DNA of 64,000 nucleotides from Streptomyces humidus (GTDB lineage: Bacteria > Actinomycetota > Actinomycetes > Streptomycetales > Streptomycetaceae): positions 124,001 through 188,000 of the forward strand of contig NZ_BMTL01000001.1 in NCBI RefSeq assembly GCF_014649655.1, given 5' to 3'. The translations under genes were made by a program, and so were the position numbers. Positions 8,520 to 18,407 of this stretch are shown here, in pieces. Position 1 is the stretch's first letter. The number at the start of each line of letters is the position of its first letter. The notes beneath the pieces are model-generated. The model was not told the origin of the DNA and made no database searches. It saw nothing but the letters and a program-made list of their open reading frames with translations.

Positions 8520-9225
8520 GCCGCGGAGATACCGCCGAGTAGGGCCAGGCCGTTGCCCGAGACCCCTGGAGTCCGGCGCGAGCCTCACATAAGCTCTTCA
8601 CAAGGCTCGCGCATCATCCTTACGCTGGGGCCTCGATCGCTGTATCCGGTCTCTTGCGCATCTAACGGACATATGCAAGAGACACAGATCACAGTGATGC
8701 GAACGTAACCATCGAAGGAGTTCGAAGGTCTAAGTTGACGATGTCGGGAAGCGTCTTGGGGGGCGTGACCTGACATCTGAGGGTGTCTTGGGGGACGTCC
8801 TCAGAGATGCGTTGCCGGGGCAGTACACCGGGAAGCTTTGAGCGGCCCTCCCAGCGTGCGCTGTCCCGGCAGATCGCACACAGCGGTGGTGCGGCGAGCT
8901 CCGCTCGCTCGGCTCAACCGCGGGCACGACAACCGAAGATGGTCACACAACAGCGAATTCAGGCGCTGTCCTCACAACGCCCGGCCGGATCCCGTGGGGG
9001 GAATCCGCACCGGGACATGGGAAGGCGCCCTGGTCGTCGGCCCGTGGGGGGACTGGCGCCGGGGCGCCTTCCGTATGCCCGCGCGCAGGAGCCCCCCGAG
9101 AGCGCCCGCCGCCCCGGCCTCAGAGACGTGCGCCTTCACCCACCCGCACCCGAAGACCTGCACACATACCTCGAGGCCCCCGCCCCGGACACACGACTGC
9201 CCCGGACACACGGCCCCCGGACACA
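8520..9225. other. Structured non-coding stretch between convergent genes
   Basis: This is unusually long for a gap between convergent genes (copA and citrate synthase), and I find no convincing gene. It contains a 9-bp perfect inverted repeat GTCTCTTGC/GCAAGAGAC (8649-8657, 8675-8683), then ATCAC-A-GTGAT (8688-8698). A GAAGGAG-like site lies near 8713, ahead of the very short frame MSGSVLGGVT (8741-8773). A further frame ending DALPGQYTGKL stops at 8841. GGAAGGCGCCC/GGGCGCCTTCC (9020-9030, 9062-9072) could form a large stem. Three copies of CCGGACACACG lie at about 9185-9228. It may be a decayed gene with its promoter, or an RNA gene. Confidence 0.4.
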
Positions 9226-9257
9226 CGACTGCCCGGGACCAAGGCCCCGGGCAGTCG
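9226..9257. terminator. Strong hairpin downstream of citrate synthase
   Basis: CGACTGCCCGGG (9226-9237) and CCCGGGCAGTCG (9246-9257) give a perfect 12-bp stem with an 8-base loop. It is the more distal of two tandem hairpins after the minus-strand citrate synthase stop. Confidence 0.7.
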
Positions 9258-9272
9258 GACGTCAGGACATCA

Positions 9273-9304
9273 CGAGGGGCGCCCGGTGGTGGCGCGGCCC
9301 CTCG
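9273..9304. terminator. Proximal hairpin downstream of citrate synthase
   Basis: CGAGGGGC (9273-9280) and GCCCCTCG (9297-9304) pair perfectly over 8 bp, starting ten bases past the citrate synthase stop codon. With the hairpin at 9226-9257 it forms a tandem terminator. Confidence 0.6.
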
Positions 9305-9313
9305 CCGGATGCG

Positions 9314-10612
<1,299 letters not shown>

Positions 10613-10720
10613 GTCATCCCTCACCGACGTTGTGCCTCTTCTTCGAGGTTGCCCTGACTGTCTCTACCATCCCCCATTTGGCGCAGGAGAGTGCACTCGG
10701 GGTCGACCATTGGGCTTATC

Positions 10721-10739
10721 GGCGGCACTCAGTGCCGCC
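10721..10739. terminator. Small hairpin between recD2 and citrate synthase
   Basis: GGCGGCAC and GTGCCGCC (10721-10728, 10732-10739) form an 8-bp stem with a 3-base loop about 115 bp past the recD2 stop on the minus strand. It could end recD2 transcription or lie in the citrate synthase promoter region. Confidence 0.4.
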
Positions 10740-10853
10740 AACCAGCTCATCCTGCCGCCTCGGTCACGGTTGCGGAAGAGCTCTGTGACCTTCGTGACTC
10801 ATTTGATCGATCATTTTTTACACGTTCTCCGGAAGTGCCGGAACCGCCCGCGC

Positions 10854-13115
10854 TCAGCGGCCCGCGAGCCGGAAGTCCAGGGCCGTGCAGCGGCGGCCCG
10901 CCGACACCGTGCGCACCGCCTGGCCGATGGCCTTGCGGGAGCCGACGAGCACGACGAGCTTTTTCGCGCGGGTGACGGCCGTATACAGAAGATTCCGTTG
11001 CAGCATCATCCATGCACCGGTGGTGACGGGGATCACCACGGCGGGATATTCACTTCCCTGTGAACGGTGGATGGTCACCGCGTACGCGTGGGCCAACTCG
11101 TCCAGTTCGTCGAACTCGTAGGGAACCTCCTCGTCCTCGTCGGTCAGCACCGTCAGGCGCTGGTCGACCGGGTCGAGGGAGGTGACGACGCCCACGGTGC
11201 CGTTGAAGACGCCGTTCTCACCCTTGTCGTAGTTGTTGCGGATCTGGGTGACCTTGTCGCCGACGCGGAAGACCCGGCCGCCGAACCGCCTCTCGGCGAG
11301 GTCGGGGCGGCCGGGCGTGATGGCCTGCTGGAGCAGCCCGTTGAGGGCGCCCGCACCGGCCGGGCCGCGGTGCATGGGCGCCAGGACCTGCACGTCCCGG
11401 CGCGGGTCCAGCCCGAACTTCGCCGGGATCCGCCGGGCGGCGACGTCCACCGTGAGGCGGCCGGCCTCCTCCGTGTCGTCCTCGACGAAGAGGAAGAAGT
11501 CCTTCATGCCGTCGGTGAGCGGGTGTTGTCCGGCGTTGATCCGGTGCGCGTTGGTCACCACGCCGGACTGCTGGGCCTGGCGGAACACGCGCGTGAGGCG
11601 CACGGCCGGCACCGGACCGCCGTCGGCGAGCAGGTCGCGCAGCACCTCTCCCGCGCCCACGCTGGGCAGTTGGTCGACGTCCCCGACGAAGAGCAGGTGC
11701 GCCCCGGGCGGGACCGCCTTGACCAGCTTGTTGGCCAGGAGCAGATCCAGCATCGACGCCTCGTCGACCACCACCAGGTCGGCGTCCAGCGGGCGTTCGC
11801 GGTCGTAGGCCGCGTCGCCGCCGGGCTTGAGCTCCAGCAGGCGGTGCACGGTGGAGGCCTCGGCCCCGGTCAGCTCGGCCAGCCGCTTGGCGGCACGGCC
11901 GGTGGGCGCGGCGAGCACGACCTTCGCCCTGCGCGCGCGGGCCAGCTCGACGATCGAGCGGACCGTGAACGACTTGCCGCAGCCCGGGCCGCCGGTGAGC
12001 ACGGCGACCTTCTCGGTCAGCGCGAGCCGGACGGCCGCCTCCTGCTCGGGCGCGAGGTCGGCCTTCGTGCGGGTCCTCAGCCAGGCCAGCGCCTTGTCCC
12101 AGGCCACGTCACGGAAGGCCGGCATCCGGTCCTCGTCGGTGCGCAGCAGGCGCAACAGCTGGGCGGACAAGGAGAGTTCGGCACGATGGAAGGGAACCAG
12201 CCAGACGGCCGTGACGGGTTCCGCCGCGCCGTCGGGACCCGGGACCTTCTCCCGGACGACCCCGGGGTCCTCGCCCTCCTCCGGCGGCACGGCGAGGTCC
12301 GCGAGGCACTCGATGACCAGCCCGGTGTCGACCTGGAGCAGCTTGACCGCGTCGGCGATCAGCCGTTCCTCCGGGAGGTAGCAGTGGCCCTGGTCCGTCG
12401 CCTGGGACAGCGCGTACTGCAGGCCCGCCTTGACCCGCTCCGGGCTGTCGTGCGGGATGCCGACGGACTGGGCGATCTTGTCCGCGGTGAGGAAGCCGAT
12501 GCCCCAGACGTCGGCGGCCAGCCGGTAGGGCTGGTTCCTGACGACGGAGATCGACGCGTCGCCGTACTTCTTGTAGATCCGGACCGCGATGGACGTGGAC
12601 ACCTCGACGGTCTGGAGGAAGAGCATGACCTCCTTGATCGCCTTCTGCTCCTCCCAGGCGTCGGCGATCTTCCTGGTGCGCTTGGGGCCGAGGCCGGGGA
12701 CCTCGACGAGGCGCTTCGGCTCCTCCTCGATGATCTTCAGGGTGTCCATGCCGAAGTGCTGGGTGATGCGGTCGGCGAAGACCGGCCCGATGCCCTTCAC
12801 CAGGCCGGACCCCAGGTAGCGGCGGATGCCCTGCACGGTGGCGGGCAGGACGGTCGTGTAGTTCTCGACGGTGAACTGCTTGCCGTACTGGGGGTGGGAG
12901 CCCCAGCGGCCCTCCATGCGCAGGGACTCGCCGACCTGGGCGCCGAGCAGCGCGCCGACGACCGTGAGGAGGTCGCCGCCGCCCCTGCCCGTGTCGACCC
13001 GGGCGACCGTGTAGCCGTTGTCCTCGTTGGCGTACGTGATGCGTTCCAGCACGCCTTCCAGCGTGGCGAGCCGCCGCTCTCCCGCCCCCTGGGCGGCCCC
13101 GGTCTGTTGGGACAT
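10854..13115 (-). CDS. recD2: SF1B DNA helicase, RecD2 family
   Basis: A 753-residue ATP-dependent 5'-3' DNA helicase. The N-terminal region has OB-like and helix-hairpin-helix features (VKGIGPVFADRITQHFG, LVEVPGLGPKRTRKIADAW). Helicase motifs follow: Walker A TGGPGCGKSFT with Lys381, motif Ia VVLAAPTGRAAKRL, Walker B LVVVDEASMLD, FVGDVDQLPSVGAGEVL, and C-terminal AYAVTIHRSQGSEYPAVVIP and LYTAVTRAKKLVVLVG. The length and HhH domain separate it from RecBCD-type RecD. The start MSQQTGAAQG at 13115 is preferred; upstream in-frame sequence is low complexity. It stands alone on the minus strand. Confidence 0.92.
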   Translation of the reverse strand: MSQQTGAAQGAGERRLATLEGVLERITYANEDNGYTVARVDTGRGGGDLLTVVGALLGAQVGESLRMEGRWGSHPQYGKQFTVENYTTVLPATVQGIRRYLGSGLVKGIGPVFADRITQHFGMDTLKIIEEEPKRLVEVPGLGPKRTRKIADAWEEQKAIKEVMLFLQTVEVSTSIAVRIYKKYGDASISVVRNQPYRLAADVWGIGFLTADKIAQSVGIPHDSPERVKAGLQYALSQATDQGHCYLPEERLIADAVKLLQVDTGLVIECLADLAVPPEEGEDPGVVREKVPGPDGAAEPVTAVWLVPFHRAELSLSAQLLRLLRTDEDRMPAFRDVAWDKALAWLRTRTKADLAPEQEAAVRLALTEKVAVLTGGPGCGKSFTVRSIVELARARRAKVVLAAPTGRAAKRLAELTGAEASTVHRLLELKPGGDAAYDRERPLDADLVVVDEASMLDLLLANKLVKAVPPGAHLLFVGDVDQLPSVGAGEVLRDLLADGGPVPAVRLTRVFRQAQQSGVVTNAHRINAGQHPLTDGMKDFFLFVEDDTEEAGRLTVDVAARRIPAKFGLDPRRDVQVLAPMHRGPAGAGALNGLLQQAITPGRPDLAERRFGGRVFRVGDKVTQIRNNYDKGENGVFNGTVGVVTSLDPVDQRLTVLTDEDEEVPYEFDELDELAHAYAVTIHRSQGSEYPAVVIPVTTGAWMMLQRNLLYTAVTRAKKLVVLVGSRKAIGQAVRTVSAGRRCTALDFRLAGR

Positions 13116-13237
13116 GGTCCGACCGTACCGCCCACCACCGACAGGGCCGTCCGCCCGCCGGACCCCGCGCCCGCCGGACCTCACGACAACCGCACCTCAC
13201 GCCCGCCCGGGCCGCCCGCCGCCCGGCCGCCGTCGGC

Positions 13238-13561
13238 TCAGTCCTGCGTGATCGTCACGCAGGTGCCGACCACATAGCCGGTGACGCCGCTCCTCGTGAC
13301 CTTCACCCAGCGCTTGCTGACGATGCCGCACTTCTCGTACGAGTCGGCGCCGTAGTACATCGTGCAGGAGGCCGAGGCGCTCTCGCCCTTGTTGAGCTGG
13401 GCGAGGGCCGTGCCGCCGGTGCTGGTCGTGGAGCGGATGACCACGGTCTCGAGGGCCTTGGCCGTGCAGCTCGCCGCGGCCGCCGGGGCGGCGGCCACGA
13501 ACGAGGCGCCGACCAGGGCGGCCGCCCCCACGGAGGCACCGAGTATCCGGCTTGCGCGCAT
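13238..13561 (-). CDS. Small secreted SH3-like domain protein
   Basis: A 107-residue exported protein. The N-terminus MRASRILGASVGAAALVGAS is a Sec-type signal peptide ending near AAPAAAA. The mature part has the pattern of a bacterial SH3 domain (VVIRSTTSTGGTALAQLNKG, KRWVKVTRSGVTGYVVGTCV) and three or four cysteines that may form disulfides. AGGGGAG lies upstream of the chosen ATG; the frame extends to 13648 without a better site. No enzymatic domain is present. Its role outside the cell is unknown; SH3-like domains often bind the cell wall. Confidence 0.75.
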   Translation of the reverse strand: MRASRILGASVGAAALVGASFVAAAPAAAASCTAKALETVVIRSTTSTGGTALAQLNKGESASASCTMYYGADSYEKCGIVSKRWVKVTRSGVTGYVVGTCVTITQD

Positions 13562-13688
13562 GTCTGTTCTCCCCTGTTCGCTTGGCACGGGCATGCCACC
13601 CGTGACGGTCCAAAACAGCCTAGGGGCCCGTGCCGCCCCGTTCATCACGATCCGGTTTCAGCCACGCCGGAGCCTTGATTAACCCCCG

Positions 13689-13735
13689 TGTAATCGATTC
13701 CAATCCTTCGTACACGTCGATGTAATCGATTCCAA
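13689..13735. promoter_or_regulatory. Two identical LacI-type operators ahead of the ribose operon
   Basis: TGTAATCGATTCCAA occurs exactly at 13689-13703 and 13721-13735, 32 bp apart, about three helical turns. Each contains the palindrome TG-N-AATCGATT-N-CA, the form expected of a LacI-family dimer site. They lie 48-94 bp upstream of the LacI gene start, so the repressor probably controls itself and the rbs genes. Confidence 0.8.
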
Positions 13736-13782
13736 GCCCTCACGACGTGCACGAACCGAGTCCACGAGGAGGTGGAGCGGCG

Positions 13783-14799
13783 ATGGCGAGCATCAAGGAC
13801 GTCGCTGCCGAGGCGGGCGTCTCCGTCGCCACGGTGTCACGCGTCCTGAACGACCATCCGTCGGTCAGCGACGACGCACGCAAGCGCGTGCTGGCCGCCG
13901 TCGAGGCGCTGGGCTACCGCCCGAACGCCGTCGCCCGGTCGCTGCGCACCGACCAGACCCGCACCCTCGGGCTGGTCATCAGCGACGTGATGAACCCCTA
14001 CTTCACCGAGCTGGCCCGCTCCGTCGAGGAGGAGGCCCGCGCCCTCGGCTACAGCGTGATCATCGGCAACGCCGACGAACGGCCCGACCTTCAGGACCAT
14101 CACGTCACGACCCTCCTGGACCGCCGGATCGACGGTCTGCTGGTCTCCCCCACCGACGGCGGCTCGCCGCGGATGCTGGAGGCCGCGCGCGGGGGCACGC
14201 CGATGGTGTTCGTCGACCGGTGGATCCCGGGCCTGGACGTGCCCGTGATCCGGGCGGACGGACAGGCCGCGGTGCGCGACCTCGTCGCGCATCTGCACGG
14301 CCTCGGCCACCGCCGGTTCGCCATCATCGCGGGGCCCGCCGCCACCACCACCGGCAGCGAGCGTGTCGAGGCCTTCCGCGCCGCACTGGCCGAGTACGGC
14401 CTCCCCCTCCCCGACGCCTACACGGGCCAGGGCGACTTCCAGGCCGAGAGCGGACGGCGGGTCACCGAGGGCTTCCTCGACCTGCCCGAGCCGCCCGAGG
14501 TCGTGTTCGCCGCCGACAACCTGATGGCGCTCGGCGCGCTGGACGCCGTCCGCGCGCGTGGGCTGCGCGTTCCGCACGACCTGGCGCTCGCCGCGTTCGA
14601 CGACATCCCGTGGTTCGTGCACACCGATCCGCCGGTCACGGCGATCGCCCAGCCGACGGGCGAGCTGGGGCGGGCCGCCGTGCGCGCGCTCGTCGACCGC
14701 ATCGAGGGACGGCCGCCGCAGTCGGTCACCTTCGCCGCCCGCCTCGTCGTACGCCGCTCGTGCGGCGAGTCCCCCGTAACGAACAGGAGCCAGACGTGA
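13783..14799 (+). CDS. rbsR: LacI-family repressor of the ribose operon
   Basis: A 338-residue transcriptional repressor. The N-terminal HTH is IKDVAAEAGVSVATVSRVLN followed by the hinge region ALGYRPNAVARSLRT; the rest is a periplasmic-binding-protein-like effector domain (LGLVISDVMNPYFTELARSV, AIIAGPAATTTGSERVEAFR, AADNLMALGALDAVR). GAGGAGGTGGAG precedes the ATG at 13783. The stop overlaps the GTG of the ABC ATPase gene in GTGA, placing it in the same operon. Twin operators lie upstream. Ribose or a close relative is the likely inducer because rbsA, rbsK and rbsD follow. Confidence 0.85.
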   Translation: MASIKDVAAEAGVSVATVSRVLNDHPSVSDDARKRVLAAVEALGYRPNAVARSLRTDQTRTLGLVISDVMNPYFTELARSVEEEARALGYSVIIGNADERPDLQDHHVTTLLDRRIDGLLVSPTDGGSPRMLEAARGGTPMVFVDRWIPGLDVPVIRADGQAAVRDLVAHLHGLGHRRFAIIAGPAATTTGSERVEAFRAALAEYGLPLPDAYTGQGDFQAESGRRVTEGFLDLPEPPEVVFAADNLMALGALDAVRARGLRVPHDLALAAFDDIPWFVHTDPPVTAIAQPTGELGRAAVRALVDRIEGRPPQSVTFAARLVVRRSCGESPVTNRSQT

Positions 14800-16340
14800 G
14801 CAACGCGGACGAGTTGCTGCGCATCGAAGGCATACGCAAGACCTTCCCCGGCGTGGTCGCGCTCGACAGCGTCGACTTCGACCTGCGGCGGGGCGAGGTG
14901 CATGTGCTGCTCGGTGAGAACGGCGCGGGCAAGAGCACCCTCATCAAGATGCTCTCCGGCGCCTACCGGCCCGACGCCGGGCGGATCCTGGCCGGCGGCG
15001 AGGAGGTGCGCATCCACGGCGCACAGGACTCCGAGCGCCTCGGGATCGCCACCATCTACCAGGAGTTCAACCTCGTCCCCGATCTGACGGTCGCCGAGAA
15101 CATCTTCCTGGGACGGCAGCCCCGGCGGTTCGGCGTGATCGACCGCAAGCGGATGGAGGCCGACGCCGCCGTCCTGCTGGAGCGGGTGGGCGTGAACGTC
15201 TCGCCCCGCGCGCGGGTGCGTGAACTCGGCATCGCCCGGCTGCAGATGGTCGAGATCGCCAAGGCGCTCAGCCTGGACGCGCGCGTGCTGATCATGGACG
15301 AGCCGACCGCCGTGCTGACCTCCGAGGAGGTCGACAAGCTCTTCGCGATCGTGCGCAGGCTGCGCGAGGACGGCGTCGGCATCGTGTTCATCACGCACCA
15401 CCTGGAGGAGATCGCCGCCCTCGGCGACCGCGTCACGGTCATCCGCGACGGCAGAAGCGTCGGGCAGGTCCCGGCGTCCACTCCCCAGGACGAACTCGTG
15501 CGGCTCATGGTCGGGCGCTCCATCGAGCAGCAGTACCCCAGGGAGCGCGCCGAAGCCGGCGCCGCCCTGCTGTCCGTCGAGGGGCTGACCCGCGACGGCG
15601 TCTTCCACGAGGTCTCCTTCGAGGTGCGCGCCGGTGAGGTCGTCGGCATCGCCGGGCTCGTCGGCGCCGGTCGTACCGAGGTCGTACGGGCCGTCTTCGG
15701 GGCCGACCCCTACGACCGGGGGACCGTGCGGGTTTCGGGCGCGCCGCTCCCCCGGCACGACGTCAACGCGGCGATGGCGGCCGGGATCGGGCTGGTGCCC
15801 GAGGACCGCAAGGGCCAGGGGCTCGTGCTGGACCAGTCGGTCGAGGAGAACCTCGGGCTCGTGACCATGCGGGCCGCGACCCGGGGCGGCCTCGTCGACC
15901 TCAAGGGCCAGCGTGCGGCGGCCGCGCGGATGGCCGGGCAGCTCGGGGTGCGGATGGCCGGGCTCGGCCAGCAGGTGCGCACCCTGTCCGGCGGCAACCA
16001 GCAGAAGGTCGTCATCGGCAAGTGGCTGCTGGCCGACACCAAGGTGCTGATCCTCGACGAACCCACGCGTGGGATCGACGTGGGCGCCAAGGTCGAGATC
16101 TACCAGCTCGTCAACGAGCTGACGGCGGCCGGCGCCGCGGTCCTGATGATCTCCAGCGATCTGCCCGAGGTGCTCGGCATGAGCGACCGGGTGCTGGTGA
16201 TGGCCCAGGGCCGGATCGCCGGCGAACTGCCTGCGGAGCAGGCCACCCAGGACGCGGTGATGGCACTCGCCGTCAGCGCGCCCGCCACCCCCCGAACCAC
16301 CCCTACGACCACGGAAGTGGAGGCCGGCCGTGGCCGCTGA
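14796..16340 (+). CDS. rbsA: Ribose-type ABC importer, double ATPase subunit
   Basis: A 514-residue CUT2-family sugar ABC ATPase with two fused nucleotide-binding domains. NBD1 has Walker A GENGAGKSTL and Walker B VLIMDEPTAVL. NBD2 has a degenerate P-loop GLVGAGRTEVV, the signature LSGGNQQKVVIGKWL and Walker B VLILDEPTRGIDVG, the usual asymmetry for RbsA. It powers uptake with the fused permease/binding protein encoded next. The GTG start overlaps the rbsR stop; the 3' end overlaps the next gene by 11 bases. AACAGGAG is the ribosome binding site. Confidence 0.92.
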   Translation: MSNADELLRIEGIRKTFPGVVALDSVDFDLRRGEVHVLLGENGAGKSTLIKMLSGAYRPDAGRILAGGEEVRIHGAQDSERLGIATIYQEFNLVPDLTVAENIFLGRQPRRFGVIDRKRMEADAAVLLERVGVNVSPRARVRELGIARLQMVEIAKALSLDARVLIMDEPTAVLTSEEVDKLFAIVRRLREDGVGIVFITHHLEEIAALGDRVTVIRDGRSVGQVPASTPQDELVRLMVGRSIEQQYPRERAEAGAALLSVEGLTRDGVFHEVSFEVRAGEVVGIAGLVGAGRTEVVRAVFGADPYDRGTVRVSGAPLPRHDVNAAMAAGIGLVPEDRKGQGLVLDQSVEENLGLVTMRAATRGGLVDLKGQRAAAARMAGQLGVRMAGLGQQVRTLSGGNQQKVVIGKWLLADTKVLILDEPTRGIDVGAKVEIYQLVNELTAAGAAVLMISSDLPEVLGMSDRVLVMAQGRIAGELPAEQATQDAVMALAVSAPATPRTTPTTTEVEAGRGR

Positions 16341-18279
16341 CACGCATCCGAGCACGACGGGCGCCGGTGGCGGCGCCGCGGCACTCCGCCGCCTGCTCCT
16401 CGACAACGGCGCGCTCACCGCGCTGATCGTCCTCGTCATCGCCATGTCGGCGCTGTCGGGCGACTTCCTGACCACGGACAACCTGCTCAACGTGGGCGTC
16501 CAGGCGGCCGTGACCGCCATCCTCGCCTTCGGCGTGACGTTCGTGATCGTCTCGGCGGGCATCGACCTGTCGGTCGGCTCGGTGGCCGCGCTGTCGGCGA
16601 CCGTGCTGGCCTGGAGCGCCACACAGCACGGCGTCCCGGTGGTCCTCGCGCTCGTCCTGGCGGTCGCCACCGGCATCGGGGCCGGTCTGGTGAACGGTTT
16701 CCTCATCGCCTACGGCAAGCTGCCGCCGTTCATCGCGACGCTCGCGATGCTGTCGGTCGGACGCGGTCTGTCGCTGGTGATCTCCGAGGGCTCGCCGATC
16801 GCCTTCCCCGACTCCGTCTCGCACCTGGGCGACACGCTCGGCGGCTGGCTGCCGGTGCCGGTCCTCGTGATGATCGTGATGGGGCTGATCGCCGCGTTCG
16901 TGCTCGGCCGCACCTACATCGGGCGTTCGATGTACGCCATCGGCGGCAACGAGGAGGCCGCCCGGCTGTCGGGGCTGCGGGTGAAGCGGCAGAAGCTCGC
17001 CATCTACGCCCTGTCCGGCGTGTTCGCGGCCGCCGCAGGCATCGTGCTCGCCTCCCGGCTGTCGTCCGCGCAGCCGCAGGCCGCCGACGGCTACGAGCTG
17101 GACGCCATCGCCGCGGTCGTCATCGGCGGGGCCTCCCTCGCGGGCGGCACCGGCAAGGCCTCGGGCACCCTGGTCGGCGCCCTGATCCTGGCGGTGCTGC
17201 GCAACGGGCTGAACCTGCTGTCCGTCTCCGCGTTCTGGCAGCAGGTCGTCATCGGCGTCGTCATTGCGCTGGCGGTGCTGCTCGACACCCTGCGCCGCAA
17301 GGCGGGCGCGACCCCGGTGACGGCCGGGGCGGGCGGCGGCAAGGGCCGGCAGGCCGCGACGTACGGCCTCGCGGCCGTCGTCACCGTCGCCGTCGTCGGC
17401 GCGACGTCCTTCCTGCACGGCGGGAACTCCCCGAGCGCGAACCCGAGGATCGGCCTGGCGCTGTCCACGCTGAACAACCCGTTCTTCGTGCAGATCCAGT
17501 CCGGCGCGAAGGCCGAGGCGAAGAAGCTGGGCGTGGACCTGACGGTCACCGACGCGCAGAACGACGCCTCGCAGCAGGCCAACCAGCTGCAGAACTTCAC
17601 CAGTTCCGGCTACGACTCGATCATCGTCAACCCGGTGGACTCGGACGCGGCCGGCAACTCGGTGAAGGCCGCCGACAAGGCGAAGATCCCGGTCATCGCC
17701 GTCGACCGGGGCGTCAACAAGGCCACGGTGGACGCGCTGGTCGCCTCCGACAACGTGGCGGGCGGTGAACTGGCGGCAAAGACGGTCGCCGAGAAGCTGG
17801 GCGGCGCCGGCAGGATCGTGATCCTCCAGGGCCAGGCGGGCACCTCGGCGGCCCGGGAGCGAGCGGAAGGTTTCGCCATGGGGCTGAAGGCCTACCCCGG
17901 CATCAAGGTCGTGGCCCAGCAGCCGGCCGACTTCGACCGCACCAAGGGGCTCGACGTGATGTCGAACCTGCTGCAGGCGCACCCGGACGTCCAGGGCGTC
18001 ATCGCCGCCAACGACGAGATGGCGCTCGGCGCGATCAAGGCGCTGGGCGCCAAGGCCGGCAAGTCCGTCCAGGTGGTCGGCTTCGACGGAACCCCCGACG
18101 GTCTCAAGGCCGTCGAACAGGGCACGCTGTACGCGTCCGTGGCGCAGCAGCCGTCCCAGTTGGGGAAGATCGCCGTGGACAACGCGCTGAAGGCGCTGCG
18201 CGGCGAGAAGGTCGAGGAGACGGTGAAGGTGCCGGTGAAGGTGGTCACCGAGGCGAACGTGGCCGGGTTCAACGGCTGA
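16330..18279 (+). CDS. Fused ribose-type ABC permease and substrate-binding protein
   Basis: A 649-residue fusion of RbsC-like permease and RbsB-like binding protein. Residues about 20-325 are a multi-helix permease with the conserved FVIVSAGIDLSVGSVAALSA and AVVIGGASLAGGTGKASGTLVG. A further hydrophobic segment (TYGLAAVVTVAVVGATSF, about 340-357) crosses the membrane again and leads into a type I periplasmic binding domain: RIGLALSTLNNPFFVQIQSG, DAQNDASQQANQLQNF, IVNPVDSDAAGNSVKA, IAANDEMALGAIKALG, VVGFDGTPDGLKAVEQG. The binding protein is thus tethered rather than a separate lipoprotein; no signal peptide or lipobox occurs at the junction. The start is a GTG inside the end of rbsA. Confidence 0.9.
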   Translation: MAADTHPSTTGAGGGAAALRRLLLDNGALTALIVLVIAMSALSGDFLTTDNLLNVGVQAAVTAILAFGVTFVIVSAGIDLSVGSVAALSATVLAWSATQHGVPVVLALVLAVATGIGAGLVNGFLIAYGKLPPFIATLAMLSVGRGLSLVISEGSPIAFPDSVSHLGDTLGGWLPVPVLVMIVMGLIAAFVLGRTYIGRSMYAIGGNEEAARLSGLRVKRQKLAIYALSGVFAAAAGIVLASRLSSAQPQAADGYELDAIAAVVIGGASLAGGTGKASGTLVGALILAVLRNGLNLLSVSAFWQQVVIGVVIALAVLLDTLRRKAGATPVTAGAGGGKGRQAATYGLAAVVTVAVVGATSFLHGGNSPSANPRIGLALSTLNNPFFVQIQSGAKAEAKKLGVDLTVTDAQNDASQQANQLQNFTSSGYDSIIVNPVDSDAAGNSVKAADKAKIPVIAVDRGVNKATVDALVASDNVAGGELAAKTVAEKLGGAGRIVILQGQAGTSAARERAEGFAMGLKAYPGIKVVAQQPADFDRTKGLDVMSNLLQAHPDVQGVIAANDEMALGAIKALGAKAGKSVQVVGFDGTPDGLKAVEQGTLYASVAQQPSQLGKIAVDNALKALRGEKVEETVKVPVKVVTEANVAGFNG

Positions 18280-18350
18280 CCTCGTACGCTGCGCAGCGCA
18301 GAGCGCGCCACGCACAGCGCATATCGCACAACGCATTGGCGCGGAAAGGC

Positions 18351-18376
18351 GGGCGGTCCCTCTGGCGGGACCGCCC
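18351..18376 (+). other. Intercistronic hairpin before rbsK
   Basis: GGGCGGTCCC (18351-18360) and GGGACCGCCC (18367-18376) form a perfect 10-bp stem with a 6-base loop in the 128-bp space between the transporter and rbsK genes. The rbsK ribosome binding site AGGGGAG begins 18 bases later. No run of T follows, so it may be a partial terminator or an mRNA-processing or stability element. Confidence 0.55.
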
Positions 18377-18407
18377 GTCCCACGTCACGTATCAGGGGAG
18401 TTCTTCC

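Noticed and set aside
5904..8588. Very long open frame antisense to copZ-copA
   Set aside because: It is a GC-codon-bias shadow: low-complexity Arg/Gly/His-rich translation with no domain, opposite a fully recognisable ATPase.
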